A DNA stretch of 64,000 nucleotides from the NCBI RefSeq assembly GCF_030247185.1, contig NC_080572.1, positions 235,849,336-235,913,335 of the forward strand. The letters run 5' to 3'. The notes beneath the pieces were generated by a model that was not told where the DNA came from, did not search any database, and saw nothing but the letters and a program-made list of their open reading frames with translations. Positions 56,872 to 64,000 of this stretch are shown here, piece after piece. The stretch comes from Malaya genurostris. Taxonomy: Eukaryota > Arthropoda > Insecta > Diptera > Culicidae. Position 1 is the stretch's first letter. Every line of letters starts with the position of its first letter. The translations under genes were made by a program, and so were the position numbers.

Positions 56872-57310
56872 TCAGAGAGCTTCATCGTTCTTCCTGGAGT
56901 GAATGCATACTTTCTGTATTGACTTTAAACAGGTTTTTGGCATCCCTTATGAGGTGCTGAATTTACTTTTACTTGTACATACTGCGAATCGTTATTAATT
57001 CTTCCGGGAATGCAGAATGGTGTCGGTTTTGTAAAATATTTAAATCCTCTCGTGGGTGAGAGGTTTTATTAACTATGCATTTTGGCACCTGCAGATCGTT
57101 CAGCATTCGTTCGGGGATGCAGAACAATTTGTTTCTATATGTGTTTTGTCATATGCTGTTTTCCCACCTCGCTAACTTCACAATTCCCTTCCATGTTCCT
57201 TTTATCCTTCGCTTCCCATGAGGAAATTTATGAGAAGCTACGGCAAGGCACAAATCTCCAAATAACTAGTGGAATGTGCCACTTGAGCCAACTGGTTCTG
57301 ATTCCTGAAT
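56872..57310 (+). mobile_element. 3' UTR of the LINE remnant
   Basis: Homologous to 34838-35175, with the same two stem-loops (GGGAATGCAGAAT region and GCATTCGTTCGGGGATGC). The 77-residue frame inside is chance. Confidence 0.75.
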
Positions 57311-57734
57311 CCTGATTATGATAAAGAACCTTACATGAAGGCGTTCGTGATGGAGAGTGACGAGTTGAGTTCGAATTCCGATGGATACCGTTGACTTCCG
57401 TTATCTACAGGGAAAAGGAAGGTAGGTGGGGCGGAATGACAAAAAAAAATATACTTCGGAAAAAGGCCATAATTTGATTGTTTCAAGATGTAATCACAAT
57501 ATATTATTAATAATCATAAAGGAGAGATCGTCCTTCAAAGTAAATGTAATTATATATTTACTGAAAATCAACCTTTTGGCTCCAGTCTCCCCTACTTATT
57601 GATTAGAAGTTTTATGATTTTTGATGAAAAATCATTCCCATTAGACAAATTGCATATACACTGGGGTCTCTTTTTACGCGGTTCTTTTTCATGCGGATTT
57701 CCCAAGTTACACGTTTTTTTACGCGGATTTTCGA
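57311..57734. other. AT-rich spacer before the hexamer array
   Basis: No feature recognised. TTTTTACGCGG repeats twice (57672, 57718) next to the array. Confidence 0.4.
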
Positions 57735-58318
57735 AGTAATAGTAATAGTAATAGTAATAGTAATAGTAATAGTAATAGTAATAGTAATAGTAATAGTAAT
57801 AGTAATAGTAATAGTAATAGTAATAGTAATAGTAATAGTAATAGTAATAGTAATAGTAATAGTAATAGTAATAGTAATAGTAATAGTAATAGTAATAGTA
57901 ATAGTAATAGTAATAGTAATAGTAATAGTAATAGTAATAGTAATAGTAATAGTAATAGTAATAGTAATAGTAATAGTAATAGTAATAGTAATAGTAATAG
58001 TAATAGTAATAGTAATAGTAATAGTAATAGTAATAGTAATAGTAATAGTAATAGTAATAGTTATAGTAATAGTAATAGTAATAGTAATAGTAATAGTAAT
58101 AGTAATAGTAATAGTAATAGTAATAGTAATAGTAATAGTAATAGTAATAGTAATAGTAATAGTAATAGTAATAGTAATAGTAATAGTAATAGTAATAGTA
58201 ATAGTAATAGTAATAGTAATAGTAATAGTAATAGTAATAGTAATAGTAATAGTAATAGTAATAGTAATAGTAATAGTAATAGTAATAGTAATAGTAATAG
58301 TAATAGTAATAGTAATAA
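57735..58318 (+). repeat. Hexanucleotide array AGTAAT, about 97 copies
   Basis: Almost perfect (AGTAAT)n with one variant unit near 58062 (T for A). All six long frames here (Val-Ile, Tyr and Ile-Thr runs) come from the array. Confidence 0.98.
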
Positions 58319-59240
58319 TAATGAAGACGAACAACAGTCATTTCATTCACAGAATAAAATTCTACATATAAAATTCAATAATTTACTTCCTCCTAGCCTT
58401 AGCCGTTTTCAAGATATTTAGACATTTAAAGAATTCTGATTTTTAATAAATTGTATGCATTTCCTACAATCACTTCTTCGACACCATTTTTGTACAACTA
58501 AAAGATTATATTTTCTGGAAGTGCTCACTAGGTTTTTTAGGTACTGAGGATTAAACTCTTCCCAGGCATATTCCAGGCCTTGAAAATAAGTATTTTTTTG
58601 TTAACAACAATTTTCGTTCAACTGTGGCATAGGAAATCGCTCTCAAACTCTCGATGTGCTTATAGGCCAGCGGTTTGAAGCGAGAAGACTGGGAGAAAAC
58701 TTGTTTTGTCTAGCAGTATGCTTCGGGTTCTGTTGAAAAGCATACTTTCCTTCCAGACCCTTCTAAACCAAAGAAACCTGAAGATTTTCCAATAGGATGT
58801 TGATTCAAGAAATCGTCATTATCTCGTCAACTTTAACGAGACTTCATCCTACATGAAGCATTCCCAGCTTTCGGTTAAATATCTCGAATTCTGTCCAGAG
58901 AAAAGGTGCTCAAAGTGCATTTTAGCGAATCTGGACCATTCGGCAAATTTCAGGAACTGTGCAAAAAAATAATCTTCGATTTGTATCTATTTGCCACACT
59001 CACAGATTGCCATCCAGATCAACAACTCCTTAGATAAATTGAACTTATTAAAATACATGCCTAGAAGTTCAATGAGCGACTTGTAAATGACTCGCGTAAG
59101 GATATATACATTATATATCCGCAGATTTATCATTATTGGATGCTTATTTCTGGAAATTGTAGATCCGAAATTATTTTCCTTGACTTTTTACTATATTTTC
59201 ATATTCACTCATTAATAATAAAATAAATCTCACTCTAATA
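58319..59240. other. Stretch without recognised features
   Basis: Mixed AT-rich DNA; no gene or repeat boundary was supported. Confidence 0.35.
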
Positions 59241-59244
59241 GTAC

Positions 59245-59721
59245 GTTCACATTAGCGGTGATATCAAGTGATATACAGATATACTTGATATCCGATGATA
59301 TCATGTGCGATATCACTTGATATCCCATACAATTTGATGTCAACGCGTATCACCATTTTGGCATGATATACGGGATTTCATGCACGATATCATCTCGAGT
59401 TGTCAAAAATCGCAACTAGCAACACGGATAATGGCATTGAACGCACTTATTTATGATCGTCACTTTGAGAGTGACAATAAACAATCATTATAATTTCGAA
59501 TTTTTCAACGAATACTTGCGTTCGGAGACCATTAAATGCAAGACTTAAATTATTGATGGAATCGTAGGAGAGAAAAGCAATATTATTGATCTTACTCCTA
59601 ATGGGAACATTCAATATGACAACTTGATTGTCAAACGATATCATTTCGATCATATGTGAACACTTCCACGTGATATGCGTATCATCTCGGTATATCAAGT
59701 GATATAAGCGCTAATGTGAAC
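59245..59721. mobile_element. MITE with GTTCACATTAGCG ends (477 bp)
   Basis: Inverted ends GTTCACATTAGCG and CGCTAATGTGAAC are perfect over 13 bases. Just inside are several copies of GATATCAAGTGATAT-type palindromes on the left and TATATCAAGTGATATAAG on the right. The duplicated target is not obvious, so the superfamily is undetermined. The minus frame at 59447-59698 is not a gene. Confidence 0.8.
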
Positions 59722-60560
59722 ATGGTATAAATAACTCGACAATTTCAACCCTATCGTGCATCCAAGGCGGCCATCATTAGTCAAATCGACCAGTGCTGCC
59801 GAGCAAATGTCAGCAAATAAAAAAACGACACACGCCGTCTCAGATGGTCATAATTATCTACACTCAAGTAGCAAAACTGTCAGCTCTTGTTGCGTTACAT
59901 TCAAATTGATAGGATCAAAGTTCAATGTTTCACGAGTTATTTATTTTATATGCGCGAACTGCCGCATACCGTTCAGCCGCGAGAACATCCATTAAGCAGA
60001 TGACAAATCTGTGTACCCGCGGCCGGAGCACTTTTACTAGCCGAGATGGTGTTGATGTTTCGGTTGTTTCTGTCAGGCAGTTCTTGTGCGATCTGAATTC
60101 GAAAGGCGGTTCCCCGGTCAAGCCAACATTCTTAATTGGTTTGTCACATACCTTGACCTTGCCGAAGCGGGTCGATAGCAACAGACGATGCTGTCTTATG
60201 GATGGTTGAAGAGGAAGAGGGAGAAACACAGGAATTACTAGCATTTTTATCGCCTTTTTGCTGACGTTTAATCAGCAACCCACTCCCTACGCAACACGTT
60301 CGCCACTTGAGGCTCTTCGTAGTAGCTGCCGATGCCGATGCGGGGTTTGACCACCGTTGCTCCGGTACCCGGGTCCGGTCGATCGATCGGTCGGTGATGG
60401 TAAACAAGATTTAATTGACTATAATTGATAACCATACCCTCATTAATTGGGTGATCAATTAAGTATGATGTACGACTTCGCATAGAGAAATATTCTGTTG
60501 ACTAAAGCTACTCTCTGTGTCTGGGATCACCGTTTGAACTCGGCACCGAAGCTCGTTACA
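59722..60560. promoter_or_regulatory. Unique island rich in homeodomain-type sites
   Basis: Balanced, non-repetitive DNA. Around 60410-60465 it has clustered TTAATTGACTATAATTGATA, CTCATTAATTGGG and GATCAATTAAG, that is, repeated TAAT/ATTA cores. The overlapping frames of 71-104 residues on both strands have no domains. It resembles an enhancer, not a gene. Confidence 0.35.
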
Positions 60561-60780
60561 CATGATGGAACTTCGGTAAAGTTGAACAATTAATTAATTA
60601 ATTATTGAATAACATTTGAGTATAAGCTAAGCATCGTATTCATGTTGCTGAGCCTGGGCTTGATTCATTTAAGACTATTTCAGAGACTCGATTAGATATC
60701 TGTGAGCATACAGTTTGTTTGTTTTTCTTTCAGTGCTGAAAGCTTCGTCACGATTTATATCGTTTCAAAGAAGTTATAAT

Positions 60781-62368
60781 TGAGCAATTCCAGGAATGAA
60801 AGTGACGAAAAAGTGACAAAATCAGAATCGACCTTCTCCGATTTGGATGAAACTTTGCACATGGCTTCAGTAACCATAAGTTTTGAACCGATGGAGAGGG
60901 CAATCCGACTCACGACTGATTTTTAAAAAGGGCGTATGTATTTTTGCATTTCACAAAAATTGCCTTTTTCAAATCGTTGTAACTCGGAAACCGTTAATTG
61001 TACAAAAATGGCGTTCAGGAAGAAGTTGTAGGGAATCGATTGGGCACTCTAAAAAAATATACAATGAAAAAAAATTTAAAACCTACAGATTGATGGCTAT
61101 CCCATCCGTGCCTTTTGAAAAATGAAGAAGTTACAGCTAAAACGATTTACAGATATAGTCAAAAATTTCAAGTTCTCGTTGAAAGATAATCATTTAAACA
61201 GTAGAATAGTATTCTACAAATTAAAGGCAATAAATTTTTTCATGATATCCTTTCTTCTAAAAGTAGCTGTTCTTGAGATACTTGGATATTTAATTATAAC
61301 ACCATTATGTTATGTGAACCAGAACTTCCAAGCAACTTGCAGTGTTTTGGTCTTAATGCTGCAAATGTACTAAATCCAATATCTCGTTCTGCAAATTCCT
61401 CCTTATAACCCAAATAAATTTCTCTCAATGATGAATAAAGCAATCGTTTTTGTTTGCGTTCACACTTACCATTCATTTTGACTGTGACGCAATCTCTTGA
61501 TCCCGGAATTACTCTACTGACGTCATCGCTGTTGAAATATTGAAGCACCCCGTTTTCTATCGTTTCGTTCCTGCTGCGTCCCGTTTGTTTCTTGGCTTTT
61601 TTTTCGTCCGTTGATTCTCTTGCCTCCGACACAATGTATTTGTTCGCCTTGAATTGGGTGGCTATTGACCACGAGTTTGGCAAGACTGACAACAAACGCA
61701 CTTTTTCATTCATAGTGCATTCATGCTTAACAAACTGCTCTATCATTTTAGTAATCAGTTCATTCAACTCTGCTGCTTTCGTTTTGAGTAATTCTGGATC
61801 TTCTTCATTCGCCGGGAACCCGAATATTTGCTTTTTTATATCTCTTGGAATATACAAATATTTTTCTCGAGGATAATTAACATTCCGGGTTTTCTTCGTT
61901 GATATCGGAGACACGTTGATTCCTGCGATGCCCTGCGACAGCGATCACAAATGCTTAACGTGGTATTCAATTTAACCTTGAACTTTTGAGCTTCTAATTT
62001 TCCAGTCATGGTTTCTGTTGATTGGAAAAATTTTCCGGAACACACAAAACCAGGAAAAGGTATACAACACTTTGGGAAATGTTTTCAGTGTATATTTTTT
62101 TTTAGAGTGCCCAATCGATTCCCTACAACTTCATCCTGACCGCCGTTTTTGAATAATTAACGGTTTCCGAGTTACAACGATTTGAAAAAGGCAATTTTTG
62201 TGAAATGCAAAAATACATACGCCCTTTTTAAAAATCAGTCGTGAGTCGTATTGACCTCTCTATCGGTTCAAAACTTATGGTTTGCCATAGTGAAGCCATG
62301 TGCAAAGTTTCATCCAAATCGGAGAAGGTCGAGTCTGATGGTCTGCTAAGCATTTCTGGAATTGCTCA
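60781..62368. mobile_element. DNA transposon remnant with long (about 285-bp) inverted ends
   Basis: The ends TGAGCAATTCCAGGAATG and CATTTCTGGAATTGCTCA start inverted repeats that run to about 61066 and from 62084. They include TCGACCTTCTCCGATTTGG, AAGGGCGTATGTATTTTTGC and GGAATCGATTGGGCACTCTA. Between them lies a broken protein-coding region on the minus strand. The flanks show no clear duplication, so the superfamily is left open; Sola-like was considered from the ends but not verified. Confidence 0.75.
61294..62020 (-). pseudogene. Transposon-associated protein remnant, family uncertain
   Basis: The minus strand begins at an ATG near 62009 (MTGKLEAQKFKVKLNTTLSI, then CDRCRR with a Cys pair). 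It shifts frame near 61910 and continues as a 206-residue frame ending at 61294. Later parts include KAAELNELITKMIEQF, SRVIPGSRDCVTVKMNG, KRLLYSSLREIYLGYK and GFSTFAALRPKHCKLLGSSG. The C-terminal 'F..F..LRPK.C...G.SG.H' pattern recurs in proteins of arthropod DNA transposons that I cannot name with certainty. The usual catalytic part after it is missing (the frame ends SHNIMVL). Flanking inverted ends support a transposon origin. Confidence 0.5.
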
Positions 62369-63320
62369 GTGTGCCTTAATAAATATATCGTTGAATAAAA
62401 AACAGAACTGGTTAATTGGATATTAAAAGAGGCTCGGGAACATTTTCCAGTTACTAAGTACCGGTTAATAATTGGAGCGTTGTTTTTTCTTCTTACATAA
62501 TAAGATTTACTTTCTGTATTATTATGAGCATGCATATTGAGTTTTATATTCGTAAGCCAGAAAGTGCCACAAATGCAAGTGCCAATGTTATAGAGTTTGA
62601 TACTCGGCTCGATGTTCGAATTTGGTGGAAGTGTTAGTGATTTTGAAAAAAGAGGGGCTCTCTGTCCAATTGTTCTTACTTCATGTCGTAGATTCAATAT
62701 ATAGCGATACTTTATTTGCAGTTAAATAGACAGATTGAAAATTTACGTTCTTAGCAAATAGCTGAATTAGAGATTACATTGTTCTATTGATAACTAGAAT
62801 AGCTTTGCAATCAAGCTATAGCCTAATTTAAAAGTAGAAATTATTTATTTTAACTAGAAAGGTTATTTTGTTAAAATGGGCGAAAAAACACATGATCCAT
62901 ATTTACTATGGCCAAAATATATTTTCGTCATGGGTCAAAATATAATTGGGGTGGCGGAAATAAACAAAAAACATTATATTTGGAATCGTTAATTACGAAT
63001 ACAGTCTCGATAGTATTATGTCACAATATGTTTCATATCATGAATAAGATTTTTTTCATAAATACGTTTATTTCTTAAGGCAGTTTACAATCATGAATAA
63101 GATGTATATTATTAATCTCTATTTCAGATTTTACCATTCTGTATGGAATTAGTACATTAATTTCACAATATTCTGCAACTGATTCCTAAAGCGGGCCAAA
63201 ATACCTCTGTTACCCTATTTCTTTGTAACGCCATGGAAATAGATTTCCATCATAGTAAACCACAGATTTGTCGAGGAAAAACCTAGCATCTCTAGCGGAC
63301 ATGCGAATGAAAAGAGAAAA
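62369..63320. other. AT-rich stretch with dispersed-repeat scraps
   Basis: Includes CCAAAATACCTCTGTTACCC at about 63193 (shared with 26.35 kb) and ATAAATACGTTTATTTCTTAAGG at about 63059 (shared with 49.76 kb). The 140-residue minus frame at 62275-62697 overlaps the transposon's end and has no domain. Confidence 0.4.
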
Positions 63321-63324
63321 ACCC

Positions 63325-63580
63325 TTCTTAATCCACCTAGTGGTGTGATAATGCCTTTCTCTTCTTTCATAACAGTCTCATGAAAATATGTTTCATACTT
63401 TTATTAAATAATTTTGGACACTAATTTTGACAACAATTGATTCAGATTGATTCAAGTAGTTCACAAAAGTATGCTTCAGTGTTTATGTCACACAGTCAGC
63501 ATCATTTTTCCAAACTAGTGCTTGACATTTGCGTTGCCTATTTGTATGAGAACAGTGATGCCAATCTAAAAAAAAAAGCC
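63325..63580 (+). repeat. Dispersed repeat, copy matching 26805-27080
   Basis: CTTAATCCACCTAGTGGTG, GTAGTTCACAAAAGTATGC and GACATTTGCGTTGCC occur in the same order as in the 26.8-kb copy. Confidence 0.75.
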
Positions 63581-63611
63581 TTCTTAGTCCACTTAGTGAA
63601 ATTTTCATATA

Positions 63612-63934
63612 TCTTGAAAAATCACCATAGGGGGGAGTACATGAAATTTTCGAAATCGAAAAAAAATTTTTGATGCCAAAAGGCTTAGAATTGCATGAAA
63701 CGTCGAGATTTAGTGTCATCCCGAAAAAAAATTTTTTTAAAAAATCGACTTTTTGGGACTTAGAAAAAATATGAAAATTTTTCTAAGTCCCAGAAAGTTG
63801 ATTTTTTCAAAAAAATTTTTTTTTGAGATGACACTAAATTTCGATGTTTTATGCAGTTTTAAGAGTTTTGGCATCAAAAAAAATTTTCGATTTTGGAAAT
63901 TTCATGTACTCCCCGCTATGGTGCTTTTTCAAGA
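63612..63934. repeat. Long near-perfect hairpin (two arms of about 160 bp)
   Basis: TCTTGAAAAATCACCATAGG...GGGACTTAGAAAAA on the left is mirrored by TTTTTCTAAGTCCC...CTATGGTGCTTTTTCAAGA on the right, with only a few bases between the arms. The right arm continues into GGGCAGCACCCCTTAAGC and leaves the window. A single-armed relative is at 28995-29215. Confidence 0.85.
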
Positions 63935-64000
63935 TCGATAATTGTCAAACCTTTACCACCGGGCAGCACCCCTTAAGCATGTCCGATTCAGGTCAAATTT

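Noticed and set aside
57592..58371. Long frames of Tyr, Ile-Thr or Val-Ile runs
   Set aside because: Products of the AGTAAT hexamer array.

Overview
The window looks like nuclear DNA of an insect, most probably a culicine mosquito. It is AT-rich and has no dense run of genes. It is filled with repeats I associate with culicine genomes: short units reading like 'ATGGCTGAACCGATTTTCAC', the 'GCCTTTCTCATATAGAAAGG' terminus, tRNA-derived SINEs, I/R1-type LINE tails, mariner copies and a Penelope-like element. The organism call rests on remembered repeat families and was not checked by a search. Nearly all long open frames fall inside repeats or low-complexity DNA. The window reads as a long intron or intergenic stretch with islands of higher-GC, non-repetitive sequence.

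Layout. 1-735: decayed LINE 3' end. 1.7-3.25 kb: promoter-like dispersed repeat split by a 741-bp hAT-type element with a perfect 8-bp target duplication. 3.4-3.6 kb: possible untranslated exon. 4.6-9.2 kb: mosaic dispersed repeats. 9.5-10.4 kb: a 12-bp satellite. 11.0 kb: the best host coding exon, minus strand, with splice sites. 12.4-22.2 kb: a degenerate CAGAATTC-type minisatellite mixed with a modular repeat, two TA-flanked elements, SINE copies and a hAT MITE. 23.1-23.7 kb: a Harbinger-like MITE. 24.2-26.1 kb: a unique island holding a candidate minus-strand 5' UTR exon that could splice to the 11-kb exon. 27-32 kb: dispersed repeats. 32.4-32.8 kb: a remnant of an IS630/mariner-type transposase. 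33.0-37.1 kb: a large inverted repeat. 37.1-37.9 kb: LINE ORF1 relic. 38.5 kb: tRNA-Trp-like sequence. 38.8-40.3 kb: unique island.

42.1-48.0 kb is a nested transposon cluster. A Penelope-like element carries RT and GIY-YIG remnants and a hammerhead-ribozyme-like motif. It abuts a mariner copy that is split by a 1.18-kb repeat, which is itself split by a SINE. A second mariner copy follows in opposite orientation. 48.7-52.1 kb is a second large inverted repeat with two equal 821-bp arms containing paired short hairpins. 52.5 kb: another hAT MITE. 52.7-54.6 kb: unique island with a long CA run. 55.5-56.4 kb: an internally deleted mariner of a different family. 56.6-57.3 kb: LINE tail. 57.7-58.3 kb: a hexamer array. 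59.2-59.7 kb: a MITE. 59.7-60.6 kb: unique, homeodomain-site-rich island. 60.8-62.4 kb: a DNA transposon remnant with about 285-bp inverted ends around a broken protein. 63.6-63.9 kb: a long hairpin.

No intact transposase or reverse transcriptase was found, so the mobile sequences here are fossils or depend on activity from elsewhere. The parts most likely to matter to the host are the two minus-strand exon candidates and the unique islands.
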